NCBI GenBank assembly: GCA_028023455.1
Contig: JAQFVV010000316.1
Coordinates: forward strand, 188,001-252,000
Source: Epiperipatus broadwayi
Taxonomy: Eukaryota; Onychophora; Udeonychophora; Euonychophora; Peripatidae
Direction: 5' to 3'
Length of the DNA: 64,000 nucleotides
Under the pieces are notes generated by a model. That model was given only the letters and a program-made list of their open reading frames with translations, ran no database searches and had not been told where the DNA came from. Made by a program: the position numbers and the translations under genes. Below, one piece after another: positions 1 through 11,226 of the stretch; within the stretch, counting starts at the first letter, position 1; every line of letters starts with the position of its first letter.

Positions 1-1188
1 TTTGATCTGGACTGGAGAGTTGGGCAGTATAAACTTTTTAAGCTTTAGTGAACTTTTAACATGGCTAAAAATATATTTCACAATTACTGTAGTTTATGAA
101 GCAAAAATCATCCTTGTCAGAAGTATGAAACCTAGGGATCATTTGTTGATAAGGTGAGAGAATATGCATTGCTAGGCATGTACTAATTCACCATAAACTA
201 TGTAGATTTCTTCAGGGGATTCCTGAATTTGAATGTCAAGGCCTAACCCAGGATTAATTTAAAAGACCTATGGAAAATATATGCCTCGATTATTGTCTTG
301 AAAACAACATTTAAAAAGGAAAGCAGTTGACAGAGAAAATAATACAATTTTCATGACCTGATCAATAATGGAAGTGTTAAAAGAATAAAATATCATGCTA
401 AGACTATTTTTTTTAAAAAAAACTACATTAAAAAGGTCTTAAGTCAATATAATCTGATTTCTTTGTTAACATACAATTTACATATATTAGTTACTTAAGC
501 ATTGTTATCCATTTATTTTTTATATGCTTTGCTGTATGTATGCATTTTAAAATAAGTACTTTTAATTTTGTGTGTGTGCATATATATATATATATGAATT
601 AATTTTAATTGTGAAACAAATTGTTGTTAGTTTTTTTAATTAGCCATTTTCCATTTCCAAATGGTCATTTTAGCACTTATCAATTAAGAGAAAAATATAT
701 TTTCATTAAAGCGACTGTTGAGCAAAATTGCCGGGATATTGTGTAATTTAAGGGATCCTGGTTTTTGAAATCAATTCATGTAGCATGGCGCCTTAATAAA
801 TGAATAAAACATTTTTATTTAAATTATTGCCAAGTGAAAAGAAAACCTATTAACTTTTTCTTCTGTAAAATATAATAGTAATGTTGTTATCAAGAAATTA
901 AGATCTCTCCAATTATTTTGATATTAAATCAATATCAACTTTTATAAACTCTAAATATTTGTGTTAATATTAAACTACACACGTATAACTTATATATATA
1001 TATATTAACACGCAGTTGAACATTTAAATATCAACTTTTAGTATGTTATAAAATTTTGTAAACCTTTTTACCATTATGCTCAAAAAATATTTTATTATGC
1101 TAAATACTACACATCAAATTCAGAAATGACAATAGAGGAAAAATAAAATGTATAATCTTTCAACATAAACTGAAACAATTTTATTAAT
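1..1188. other. AT-rich non-coding stretch
   Basis: No open reading frame, RNA gene or clear repeat is visible. The stretch has a short TA microsatellite near 580-595 and many A/T runs. It ends where the left LTR of the Gypsy element begins. Confidence 0.6.
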
Positions 1189-2698
1189 ATATATGAGTTT
1201 CATCTTTTCAACAAATTTTTTTCATTATTATTTTATTTATTGCTAACTAAATTTATCAATGAACGAAACTACTTAATCAACCGAGATAGCCTTAAACCTT
1301 TCCTGCCCAGTATATTTATGGACATCAACCTATTCTGACTCCATGCGCCAATCCTATGTGTGCATAATAATTATACTGGAAGGGATGAAGAGAGTAATCC
1401 TGGATTGCTAACAAATGCCAACCACTGGATAGCTCACTCAGGGTGGGTGGTATTTAGACTGACAGAAACATGTGTAGGTAAGGCAGGAAGAATCAAATTA
1501 ATTCAATTATTCAATAACTAAAGCATGCATATCTTTTTCGAACTAGATAAATAATATATGAAATAACGAAAATAGAATAAATAACTGCTCAAATATTTAA
1601 TGAACATAATAGCATATATATATTTTTGTACAGATAAAATGGATAATTATTAAAAATAGTAAAAATATTTATCTTTAAGATGATTAGTCTGATTTAATAT
1701 AAAGAACTTATAATCTCTAAATATAATATAGAGAATGCACATTAATATAAGTTTAGAATAACATACATATTACCTTTGGATACCGTGTAAGGTAGATTGT
1801 TCAGATTCATAAAAAAAATGAACTGAGGAAACACTGTGACCACAGAAATAGTTCAGAATGGATTGTCTTGCTTAAACTTGATGGCACGATAATGAGTCAT
1901 GATACTTGCAGACACAGATGGACAGATGCAGAGTCTTTTAACTTTGGTTAGTTATAGGATCATGTAGCAGTCTTGGTTACTTCATGGAGCAGTGAGATAC
2001 AAGCCTAGCACATTTAGAGCTTTACTCCAACCGGTTCATATTAGTTGGCGGATATATATTTTTTTCTAAATCAGCTTACAGAAATCTCCGACATTAATTA
2101 AATATGGCAGTGAAAATAACAGCATAAAACTAAAAATGGTCTCCTTTTTTTCTATTTATATCCATCCTTTCTTTCTAGAAAGTTCCATTTTCCTCAAAAA
2201 TGTTCAGTATATTTCCCATCTTATCCTCTGGGATCTGAGGTCTGGCTCTTTTGTCCTATTTTTTTCTTTTTACCAAGAAAACCTTTTAGTGTGTTTTTTT
2301 TAATCTCAAAAAGTTTCGTAAAAAAATAACTTGAAACAATACCTACAGTAAAAGCATACTGTAGATAAAAATCTGTTTCGTTTCTTTTTTGTCATTTACA
2401 ATCTTTTTTTCTTTTTATTAAAAATAAAACAAAATCAGACACAAAATCAAATATATACATTATATGCTTTTGCAGAATGTTCTTTATGTACATTTGACTA
2501 TACAACATGTACAAACATATATTCCACTAACATAAATGAGCACAAATCCCCCCCTTAAGCCAGTTTTAGCTCTTTACTTAATTATTAAAAAAACAATCAA
2601 ATATATACAGTAACATACATGTAGTAACTCTATCTATATATGCACGGGTACAGCCTCCCTTAAACTTGTGACAGGGTTCAAACGTGGAGCCTGTTACA
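1189..2698 (-). repeat. 3' LTR of the Gypsy element
   Basis: It aligns through its length with 5350-7056: the shared block beginning near 1225/5395, the GGTGGGTG region near 1443/5614, and matching final segments ending in TGTTACA on the plus strand. On the element strand it starts TGTAACA at 2698. The left boundary at 1189 is approximate because the terminal bases have decayed. The next plus-strand bases (2702-2711) are a run of C, the complement of a polypurine tract. Confidence 0.8.
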
Positions 2699-2866
2699 AT
2701 ACCCCCCCCCCAATTCAGAAACCTTCAAACATGGTCTACCTATTTGAATGGCACAAAATTATATTAAAAAAATATATACACACAAAAAATACTTTTTTCC
2801 CTTTTATTTGTCTGTGTATGTGGGCATGGGTTTTAGTGACTGGGCGTTATAAAATAATTTGATTTC

Positions 2867-3110
2867 CTGCCCAGTACCTACCCAAAAAAGCATTATCTCC
2901 CTGATGGCATATGATGAAAAAGGTACCTTCATATAAATGGCAAAATTTCTGGCATATAAACTTGCCCAGATTTCTCATATGGGGCGTTCTGACCATGACC
3001 AGGTCTCATAATTTGAACCTGTAGGGATTTCCTCTTGATTTCCTATTCTTTCTTTCGCTCATCCTCTGCAGGATCTGGGATGCTTTCATCCGATCAGCTT
3101 CTTGGATGAT
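2867..3110 (-). pseudogene. Gypsy integrase C-terminal remnant
   Basis: Read on the minus strand from about 3110 to 2867, the translation resembles the C-terminal tail of Ty3/Gypsy integrases: a basic start with DRMKASQIL, then KLxDLVMVRTPHM with a stop replacing one residue, then HLYEGTFFI and a late GDNAF. In the family this region follows the catalytic DDE core and lies just before the 3' LTR, as here. The core itself is absent, so a large deletion removed most of integrase. The call rests on motif memory, not a search. Confidence 0.55.
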
Positions 3111-3226
3111 GGGAGGTTCTTCCATACCTGATAGAAATGTCTTAATATTCTTGTATTATATATTGCAATATGCCATGGCATATCCGGTAACTTGCCTTGA
3201 CATTTGGGACCTTATCCCATTTCTAA

Positions 3227-3702
3227 TCACTTAATCACAAGTTTCAATTGCTCATCTTCACACTGATAATAATCCAGATGTTCCAACTCTTCCTCCACTC
3301 TTCTATTCATTTTTAAATCCACACTGATAATGTACAGACCCTTTGAATATTGTACTGCATAGTTGTATTCCTGGAAGAGACTCCAGTGGACCAACCGGCT
3401 GTTTATCAGGTAGCTAAGATTTAAGAATTCCAAGCTTTTGTGTTTGATCACTATGAGCACCTTTGATCCTAACAAGGGTGACCTAAACTTCTGAAAAGCC
3501 CAGACTATCATCAAGGCATTCTTTTCAGTGGCAGAGTAATTTGGTTCAGGTCCCTTAATAAATGACTGATAAAGTACAACACCCCCATCTGTTCCCCATC
3601 TTGCACTTCTGCTAGGGTTACCCCCAACCTGTATCCACTGCTATAAGTCTGTGCAATGAACAGTTTGGAGAAATCTGGGAATGATAGCATTACCTGTTTC
3701 AT
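3227..3702 (-). pseudogene. Gypsy RNase H remnant
   Basis: Two overlapping minus-strand reading frames cover the RNase H domain that follows reverse transcriptase in Ty3/Gypsy polyproteins. The 3702-3511 frame contains FPDFSKLFIAQTYSSGYRLG, matching the family's D-F-S-K-x-F...T-D-(A/S)-S-x-x-G start, but the first catalytic Asp is replaced (QTYSS). The 3514-3227 frame has WAFQKFR, LLGSKVLIVIKHKSLEFLN and LVHWSLFQEYNYAVQYSKG, which correspond to the conserved VxTDHxxL..L and R(W/L)xLxLQEY segments. In the first of these the usual Asp is Lys. Frameshift and catalytic substitutions make it inactive. Confidence 0.8.
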
Positions 3703-4557
3703 AAGCCTCCCCCTTTATGTCCTCAAAGGCTTTGTCTTGCTCCCTAGCCCACTTCCATGGTATATTTTTTTAATAGCCTGACTAGCAGTTCATTCACTCT
3801 GCCAACAGCTCATAAAACCTATTATAAAGATTGCATAAAGCCAGAAATGATCAAACTTGCCTCCTGGATCTTGGTGCAGGAAAATCTCTGATGGATAGGA
3901 CTTTATCTGGATGTGGTCTCATCCCTTGTGAACCCATCACATAGCCACACATCACTTCATTCCTCATTAGAGAAATTTTTATCTTAATTCCCCTTTTCTT
4001 ACACTCAGCAAGAAAGATTTCTACATCCTGCATATGCTCACTCACGAGACTCAGGTCCCTTAATAAATGACTGATAAAGTACAACACCCCCATCTGTTCC
4101 CCATCTTGCACTTCTGCTAGGGTTACCCCCAACCTGTATCCACTGCTATAAGTCTGTGCAATGAACAGTTTGGAGAAATCTGGGAATGATAGCATTACCT
4201 GTTTCATAAACCTCCCCCATTATGTCCTCAAAGGCTTTGTCTTGCTCCCTAGCCCACTTCCACGGTATATTTTTTTAATAGCCTGACTAGCAGTTCATTC
4301 ACTCTGCCAACAGTTCATAAAACCTATTATAAAGATTGCATAAAGCCAGAAATGATCAAACTTGCCTCCTGGATCTTGGTGCAGGAAAATCTCTGATGGA
4401 TAGGACTTTATCTGGATGTGGTCTCATCCCTTGTGAACCCATTACATAGCCACACATCACTTCATTCCTCATTAGAGCACTTTTTTTATCTTAATTCCCC
4501 TTTTCTTACACTCAGCAAGAAAGATTTCTACATCCTGCATATGCTCACTCACGAGAC
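3547..4557. repeat. 505-bp tandem duplication inside the Gypsy pol region
   Basis: 3547-4051 is repeated almost identically at 4052-4557; CAGGTCCCTTAATAAATGA starts both units. Both carry the RT-RNase H linker and the start of RNase H, so the same segment appears twice (3511-3702 and 3851-4207). Differences are few, for example GAGAAATTTTT against GAGCACTTTTTTT in the last 100 bases. The arrangement breaks the pol frame and postdates much of the LTR decay. Confidence 0.95.
3851..4207 (-). pseudogene. Duplicated Gypsy RT-RNase H linker segment
   Basis: This minus-strand frame opens with the same RNase H start seen at 3702-3511, then runs across the duplication join into the end of the reverse transcriptase (SEHMQDVEIFLAECKKRGIK) and the connection region (MRPHPDKVLSIRDFPAPRS). 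The order is RNase H then RT tail, the reverse of a normal pol. It is therefore a chimera made by the 505-bp tandem duplication and not a functional protein. Confidence 0.8.
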
Positions 4558-5132
4558 TATCAATGTTGTCAAGGTACATCATCACTAGCTTCTTGACTTC
4601 ATCTGACAGCACCAAATTGAGGCATCTCAGCAGCCTGGCCCTGCTATTTATCAAGTCAAATGGCATTCTATTGAACTGGTATGAATATCCCTCATATCTA
4701 AAAGCCATGTATTGCCAGTCCTCTGGATGAAGATTGATTTTCCAATAGCTGGTGGTCAAATTAAATATCAAGAAATCTTTCTCTTTGAACTTCCCTAACA
4801 ACTCATGTATGGGGGAGGGGTGTTATAAAAGGCACTGTTATTCGATTTAGTTGCCTAGCATCAATACATAATCTGACAGTCTCATTTTTTACCACAATCA
4901 ATGGATTACAGTACAGGGATGAGCATGTTAAAATGACCCCCCCCATTTTATCATTTGGCATTTGTTTTTTAACATCCTCCCTGTACTGATGTGGGACAGG
5001 GTAAGAGTGGGATTGCAATGAATTTTCCTGTTTTAACTTGATTCGCTGTTCAAAACCCTGGATCATTCCAGGTACATCTGAAAAGACATGGTTATAGTTT
5101 TCAAGCATCTGCTTGAGTGCACCCATTTCCAT
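4472..5132 (-). pseudogene. Gypsy reverse transcriptase remnant
   Basis: Two minus-strand frames (5132-4803 and 4801-4472) together cover the fingers and palm of a Ty3/Gypsy reverse transcriptase. The first has HVFSDVPG, SYPVPHQYRE, GVILTCSSLYCNPLIVVKN and CIDARQLN. The second has FNLTTSYWKINLHPED, FNRMPFDLINS and the active-site box YLDN where functional enzymes have YLDD or YVDD. A second Asp of the catalytic YxDD and the Asp of the DLTxSYWQ motif are both lost. The reading frame is interrupted near 4802. The family role would be copying element RNA to DNA in cytoplasmic particles. Confidence 0.85.
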
Positions 5133-5329
5133 TTGCCATTCTAACTTCTTTGATATTTTCCTCTATAATCTTTTATTCTCTTCCTCCACTTGCAGCACTT
5201 CTATTGAACTATATAGCTTTGGTGTTGGGAACTTTACTGTCTCCTTCTCACATGTGATCTGTTCTGTCCCAAAATCAATGATGCATTTATATTTATGCAA
5301 AAAGTCTCGCTCTATCAGAGTGTAACAAT

Positions 5330-5348
5330 GGCCCCATATTGGGCACCA
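5330..5348 (-). other. Primer-binding-site candidate
   Basis: One base inside the 5' LTR end, the element strand reads TGGTGCCCAATATGGGGCC. It begins with TGG, complementary to the CCA 3' end of a tRNA, as expected for a retroelement minus-strand primer site. The tRNA species was not assigned. Confidence 0.6.
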
Positions 5349-5806
5349 TTGTAATGGATTTCAACTTTTCTCATTACTGTTTGATTGGATTAATGCTATT
5401 TTATTTATTGCTAACAAGACTTATCAATGAACAAAACCACTTAATTGACCGAGATGGTCTTAGTGCCACATAATTATTTATTCTTTCCAGTCATCAGCCT
5501 ATTCTGACCCCACACACCACTCCTATGCATGCATAAGAATTATAGTGGAAGGGATGAGGAGAGTAGTCATGGATTGGTAAAAAATGCCCAACCACTGGCT
5601 AGCTCACTCAGGGTGGGTGATATGTAGACTGACAGAAACATGTATAGATAAGGCAGTAAGAATCAAATTAATTAGTCAATAACTAAAGCATGCATATATT
5701 TTTTGAACTAGATAAATAATATATGAAATAACGAAAATAGAATAAATAACAGTGCTCAAATATTTAATGAACATAATAGCATATAATTTTCTACAGACAA
5801 AATGGT

Positions 5807-5975
5807 TAATTATTACAAATAGTAAAGAATTTATCTTTAAGATGGTTAATCTGATTTAATATAAAGAACTTATAATCTCTCAAATGAGTGCTAATTATTA
5901 CAAACAATAAAGAATTTATCTTTAAGATGGCAAGATGGTTAATCTGATTTAATATAAAGAACTTATAATCTCTTA
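5807..5975. repeat. 85-bp tandem duplication in the LTR
   Basis: The unit starting TAATTATTACAAA at 5807 is repeated at 5892. Both copies contain GAATTTATCTTTAAGATGG and the following TAATCTGATTTAATATAAAG. The left LTR (about 1650-1735) has only one copy, so the duplication arose after insertion. Confidence 0.9.
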
Positions 5976-6735
5976 AATATAATAGAGAATGCACATTAAT
6001 ATAAGTTTAGAATAATGTATGTATTATCTTTGGATTCCTGGGGAAAGTAGATTGTTCAGATTCATAAAAAAAGGAAGTCATTCAGCAAACACTGTGGCCA
6101 CAGAAATAGTTCAGAATGAATGTCTTGTCTTTTTTTTTTAATTTTCCGATGGCACAATAATGAGTCAGATACTTGCAGAGTCACAGATGGATGGACATGC
6201 ATTCTTTTAATTTTAGATGGTTATAAGATCATGTAGCAGTCTTTGTTTCTTTGTGGAGCAGTTTCTTTGTGGAGCAGTGGAATACAAACCGAGCATGTTT
6301 AGAGCTTTATCCTAATCAGTTCATATTAGTCGACATATATACATATTTTTCTAAATCAATTTACAGAAATCTCGACATTAATTAAATATGGTAGTGGAAA
6401 TAACAGCATAAAAGTAAAAATGGTCCCCTGATTTTTTCTATTTATACCCCTCCTTTCTTTCTTTCTAGAAAGTGCCATTCTCCTCAAAAATGTTTGGTAT
6501 TTTTCCTATCTTATCATCTGGGATCTGAGATCCAGCTACTTTATCCTATTTTTTTTTATCATGAAAACCTTTTAGCACATTTTTTTATCTCTAAAAGTTT
6601 CGTTAAGCACTTTATAAAAATAACTTGAAACAATACCTACAATAAAAGCATTCTGTAGATAATGATCTGTTTAGTTTTTTTTTTTTAATCATTTCTATAT
6701 TTCTTTTTTATTAAAAATAAAACAAAATCAGATTT

Positions 6736-6829
6736 CTTCCATAGCGTAAGCTTGTGGTTAAAACACCTGTAGAGGTCCCTACTATCGCATTTTATACACA
6801 TATTATCGAGGTTATAGCCTCAATAAATT
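6736..6829 (+). mobile_element. 94-bp SINE-like insertion with 11-bp target duplication
   Basis: The direct repeat AAATCAGATTT occurs at 6725-6735 and 6830-6840, and the intervening 94 bases are absent from the partner LTR. The insert contains TAGCGTAAGCTTGTGGTTAAA, loosely like a tRNA A-box region, and AGAGGTCCCTA. Length, duplication size and A-box resemblance suggest a tiny retroposed RNA, but I do not recognise the parent. Confidence 0.6.
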
Positions 6830-7056
6830 AAATCAGATTTAAAAAATCTACGTTTGACTATACAACACACACATATTTCATTAACATAAATGAGCACAAC
6901 CCCCCCCTTCTGAAGTCAGTTTTAGTTCTTTATTTAATCATTAAAAAAACAATCAAATATATACATCAACATATATATATAGTAACTCTACCTATATATG
7001 CATAGTTACAGAAATTCTTAAACTTGTAGCAGGATTCAAACCTGGTGCCTGTTACA

Positions 7057-8699
7057 ATATATAATTACATATGGCACTATGAGATAGAAATATGGCTACT
7101 GGTATATTGTAAATAAATATATATTTGACATTTTTTTAAAACACGATCACGTATAGCATTCAGAGATGGGTAAATAGCTGTTAAAATATTGTAAAATTTG
7201 CAAATTTTAATGGTTTTTTTTTGCTTATTTACATTTTTCTTTGGATAGCATATATTTGAAGTTATGTAGCTAGATATAGTGAAGTTCATGGCTACACAGT
7301 ATATAGAAATTATTTTATTAAATATGCAATATTATATGTCATGAATATTTGGGACTCTAAATTAAGCATTGGTTGAAGTTTAAACTTAGAGGGTAAATAA
7401 AAAAAGGCTGGAAAAATCCTCAAATCCTCACTATCTGGTAATTATTACCTTCTCTTTCATAAGTCCTTCATGACAGCACGTATGTGTGTTAAAAGCTGTC
7501 TTCTGCAGGTTATTTTTGAAGTTTGCTCTCTACTTGTATTATGTTGTAAATAAAGAGAATTTTTTTTTATATACAGATTAACCTCAATACTATGCACATT
7601 TCCATTAGAGGTCTAAACACATATCAACCATATTAGAATAGTGTTCAGAAATTCTCATACAAATAAATTCATTCACATATAGATTGCAAAAATAACATTA
7701 CCATCAATCAAATCTCTGTATTATAATTTTTCCATTTACAGTCATAAACTATTACAAATGTAAAACACTGTATCCATTGTTTTTTTAATTAATGGAAAAA
7801 TTTTAAGTTCTTCCATTAATAAAAAAAGATTCTAAGTAATATGTTTTAATGAAGAAATATATTAGAGTGAGATTAATGATAATAAAGCCAAATCTGATAC
7901 TAGAAAATATTAAAATTTGATCTTCGTTTATCATTAATATTTTCAGTGCCGCTATGATTTATCATCATATATACTCGACTATGAATATTTTCATGGGCAA
8001 AAGATATCAAATGTTTTTTTTAGGCTTACTTACTACACCATATGGGAAGATGCAAAAGAATATTTGACATTTATAAATTTCTAGCTTTTTAAAAAATGAG
8101 GGTTTCCAATAAATGTATAGTGAAATATATATATTTAAAAGATTTTACTTTGTGCTAGTTCAAAATTTGTTACAAGTTTAGAGAAATTCATATTGGTTAC
8201 AAATATTTAGCAAGCATATTGTCAATTTATTACTTGTATAAGCAAAATAGAATAGAAATAACAAACTAAAAATTAATCAAAATGATTTAATATAAGCAAA
8301 AAAAAACTAAACAATCATATAAATCATAAAATAATCTTTTTGGCTATATCTATATATATATATACTGACACACACACACAAAAAATAAAAATTAATGTTT
8401 CAGCCAGAGGACTGGTTTTTATCCGAAACTAGTCATCTGGTTGAAATATTAAAGTAATATTATACACAAGTAATTTTTTTCCGTATTTTTTTTTTGTATG
8501 TATTTCCTTTAGTTAGTTTATATATATAGTTTGTTGGCTTTTTACCTCTGAGTTGAAGACCAAGAAACATTATGTTCTTACTTCTCAATTGTCTGATAGC
8601 TCTTAACTGAAATGCCAGCTGAATTTTCTTGAATGCAGAATAAATGTGTGTGTGAATGAAAAAAATATATAAATAGATATTTACAATATGAAAGACAAA
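7057..8699. other. AT-rich non-coding stretch
   Basis: No gene is visible. It holds a TA/CA microsatellite at about 8346-8380 and the hairpin listed at 8396-8451. A segment at 8531-8578 matches, in reverse orientation, part of the non-LINE leader of the RTE copy near 59866-59910, so it is a fragment of an unidentified repeat. Confidence 0.5.
8396..8451. repeat. Hairpin repeat with GAAACTAGTC
   Basis: AATGTTTCAGCCAGAGGACT pairs with the later AGTCATCTGGTTGAAATATT to form a long hairpin. The loop side contains GAAAC followed by TAGTC, and CCAGA/TCTGG could close a stem I, as in the 3' half of the hammerhead-like repeats elsewhere. The CTGATGA box is absent, so this is at best a decayed relative. 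Confidence 0.55.
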
Positions 8700-8819
8700 A
8701 ATAAATCATGACCGTTATTTCCAGAAGGCTGTAAAGTTGCCAGCCAATGAAGCAGTTGGTGGCCGAAGGCAGAGGGTGCTTAGAATCTCCTGATTGCAGA
8801 CCCAGGATGCCATTTGATA

Positions 8820-9110
8820 ATGAATTTTTATTTAGATAGTTACAACTGCAGGTCACTTCCAAGTGAAAGAAGATTGCAAGAATGGAAAAAATTGCTTCAT
8901 ATTAAATGGAACATTATTGGACTTTGTGAAGTTAGAAGAAAAGGTGAAGAGACAATTGATTTAAAAAATGGACATGTACTCTACTATAAAGGCACAAACA
9001 TTGGAAGTACAAATGGAATAGGCTTCATTATAAAAAAAAAAAGTGAAAGAAAAACATTAAACAGATTGATGAGTATTGGACAGAATGGCAAGTATAATTA
9101 TTCAACTTAA
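8820..9110 (+). pseudogene. RTE apurinic-like endonuclease, N-terminal part
   Basis: The reading frame begins at the ATG at 8820. It contains SYNCRSLPSERRLQEWKKLL, KWNIIGLCEVRRKGEE, NGHVLYYKG and GIGFIIKK, which match the start of the exonuclease/endonuclease/phosphatase domain of RTE LINEs (the E of the SEVRR-like motif is catalytic). The domain nicks target DNA to prime reverse transcription. The frame ends at 9110 and later endonuclease segments are visible only in shifted frames, for example a region like SDHRLVRFK near 9500. It is a broken copy. Confidence 0.75.
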
Positions 9111-10427
9111 TAGCAGATATCAAAGGCGGATAATTCAGGTTTATGCCCAACAAGTTCTCATAGTGATGAAAAAGTAGAGGGTTTTTATATGCATATAAAA
9201 AAGGCTTTTGATCAGACCAAACAATATTTTAAAATTATTATGAGAGAATTTAATGTAGAATTAATAAACAATTGAAAGATGAAAGTGCTGTAGATAAATT
9301 TGGTTATGGTGATAAGATTTGTGAAGTTTGCAGAAAAAGAAAAATTATATTATGAATTATTTTTTTGTGAAAAATGTTATAAGAAAATGGACATGAAAGC
9401 AAGATACAGCAGAAATGGATTATCTTTTGAGTAACATAAAATACATATTTCAATATGGTAATGTTCTTAATAAATTCAACAAATTCAACACATGAAATGA
9501 AAATCAATTAGTGAGATGTAAGATACATATTAATGCAAAACTAGAGACAAAAATTATTAAGAAAAACAATATTCACAAGTGATATTCCTAATCTTCAGAA
9601 ACATTCTAATTAATTTAAATTAAAACTTGCAAATCATTTTCAAATATTAACAGATTTTGAATATGATTCAGATTTGAATGAAAGCAATAGGAAAACAACT
9701 AATACACTTTTAAAAACTGCAAGCAGATAGCTGGTAGAAAAAAAAAGCAGTTGACCAGTAAAATTTCTACTGAGACTAGAGAAAAAATATATAAAAATGA
9801 TGCATTAAGAAGGATTGAATATTTCAAATTTGTAAAATATTGTGAAAAAGAGTTGATAATTATATAAGAAAATATAATTGTGAACTAGCAAGAAAGGCTA
9901 TAGAAGAAAATAAAAATCTCAAGAGTGTAAAACAATATTTTGGTATTGGTAGAAAATTTATTTCTGCAAGAGGAAAAAAAGATGGAACTATTAGTAAAAA
10001 GAGAGATGGCATCATGAAATATGTAGAAGAGTTCTATCAAGAATGACCTAGTAATAAAGAATAAAGAAAAGTACATCCTACCCTGAATAAAGAAATGAGA
10101 CATGCAATTAAATTTATGAAGAAGAAAAAGCTCCTGATAATGATGAAATTATAATCAATATCTTAAAAGAAGCAGTTGAAAAAATATACTTTTTTTTTGG
10201 CAAACTTATATACCAAATGTCTAAATGATAAAGATGTATCAGATAATTGGAAGAATATAATATTTAAAAAAGGTGATAAATGAGATATAAATTACAGACA
10301 TATCAGTAATATTAGTTTTATACAAAAATTTTTACCAAGCTAATTACAATTCAACTTGGATTCCAACCAACCAAAAGTACAAGCTGAATTTAAAAGTGCT
10401 TTTAGCACAGTAAATCATATCTAACTA

Positions 10428-10658
10428 TTGAGAGAAGTTATAGAAAGGACCAATAAATATGAGTTGCCATTATACATTGGATTTGTAGATTATAAAAAAG
10501 CATTTGATTCTATAAGCATTTTTTCAGTGATTAAAGCATTGGATCATCAAGGTATAGACACAGAACACTGTCATATTCTGAAAAATATTTATAAAAATGC
10601 AACAGCAACAATAAGATTACATAATGATACTGGGAAGATTAACACGATGACAGGGTGA
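10428..10658 (+). pseudogene. RTE reverse transcriptase, central part
   Basis: The frame reads LPLYIGFVDYKKAFDSI, which holds the first catalytic Asp of the reverse transcriptase (FVDYxKAFD), then KALDHQGI and KNIYKNATATIRL. The next blocks, GDSISPKLFTAML and a decayed LDFFNDV where the family has LDFADDV, follow after a frameshift. The same protein segment recurs at 60.1-60.6 kb in better condition, which supports the assignment. Confidence 0.8.
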
Positions 10659-11123
10659 CTCCATATCTCCAAAACTTTTTACAGCAATGCTGCAAGAAGT
10701 ATTTTATGGATTAAAATGGGAAGTTAAAGGAATAAAGGTAAATGAAGATTATTTAAGTCATCTAGATTTTTTCAATGATGTACAATAGTTGTTTTTGAAA
10801 ATAATGCTTTAGAGCTTCAGGAAATGTTGCAAAAGTTATCGGATGAAAGTAAGGAAGATGGATTAAAGATAATCATTAAAAAGATTAGCATTTTCTCAAA
10901 AGATGAAAAAAATGATGATTGTGATGAGGTAAAAAAAGTTTAACTACAAATACCTTGCTCACATTATTACATCACACGATCACCATTTCTTATGCTTGCT
11001 CATAACCATTATTAAAACAGGCAAAACTCTCCATACACTAGTGCCCTCAGTGCAAGCCAGAGTAATCGATGGATGCCAGAAGGCTTGTGTATAAAATCTA
11101 TCTAGTGCATACTCATCCAATAT

Positions 11124-11164
11124 CCCCAGATTAGTTTCTAGCTTGTGGCTTTCATCAGTGAGCT
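11124..11164 (-). ncRNA. Hammerhead-ribozyme-like motif, FB-1 copy a, minus arm
   Basis: On the minus strand the boxes CTGATGA and GAAAC are intact. Stem I can form between CTCA before the first box and TGGG after the cleavage position. The cleavage triplet reads ATC instead of the GTC of other copies. Stem II is short (AGC with GCT) and has an A-A mismatch at its base, which would weaken activity. Confidence 0.55.
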
Positions 11165-11187
11165 GCAGTGCTCTCAGATCCAAGGTT

Positions 11188-11226
11188 CCTCACAGATGAA
11201 AGCCCAAGCTAGAAACTAGTCTGGGG
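11188..11226 (+). ncRNA. Hammerhead-like motif, FB-1 copy a, plus arm
   Basis: The plus arm has CCTCA, then CAGATGA in place of CTGATGA, a short stem II, GAAAC, TAGTC and TGGGG. Stem I (CCTCA with TGGGG) is complete, but the T-to-A change in the first box should abolish catalysis. It is a decayed sibling of the minus-arm motif. Confidence 0.5.

Larger units (their letters stand above)
1189..7056 (-). mobile_element. Decayed Ty3/Gypsy LTR retrotransposon with two LTRs
   Basis: Two long direct repeats (1189-2698 and 5350-7056) flank an internal region of about 2.65 kb that reads on the minus strand. The internal part keeps, in 5' to 3' element order, a primer-binding-site-like sequence, reverse transcriptase, RNase H and an integrase C-terminal remnant. 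Gag, protease and the integrase core are missing, so the element is deleted and non-functional. Element-strand LTR ends read TGTAACA...TTACA, and a C10 run (G10 on the element strand) next to the left LTR acts as the polypurine-tract candidate. A 505-bp internal tandem duplication is present. I see no convincing target-site duplication. Confidence 0.85.
5350..7056 (-). repeat. 5' LTR of the Gypsy element
   Basis: This 1.7-kb repeat is the partner of 1189-2698. Terminal bases on the plus strand are TGTAATGG at 5350 and TGTTACA at 7050-7056, giving TG...CA style ends. It is longer than its partner because of an 85-bp internal tandem duplication (5807-5975), a 94-bp insertion (6736-6829) and a short duplicated GTTTCTTTGTGGAGCA near 6244-6277. 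Divergence between the LTRs is high, so the insertion is old. Confidence 0.85.

Noticed and set aside
5113-5325. Plus-strand open frame opposite the Gypsy RT
   Set aside because: It is the shadow of the pol region and its PBS flank; no family features.
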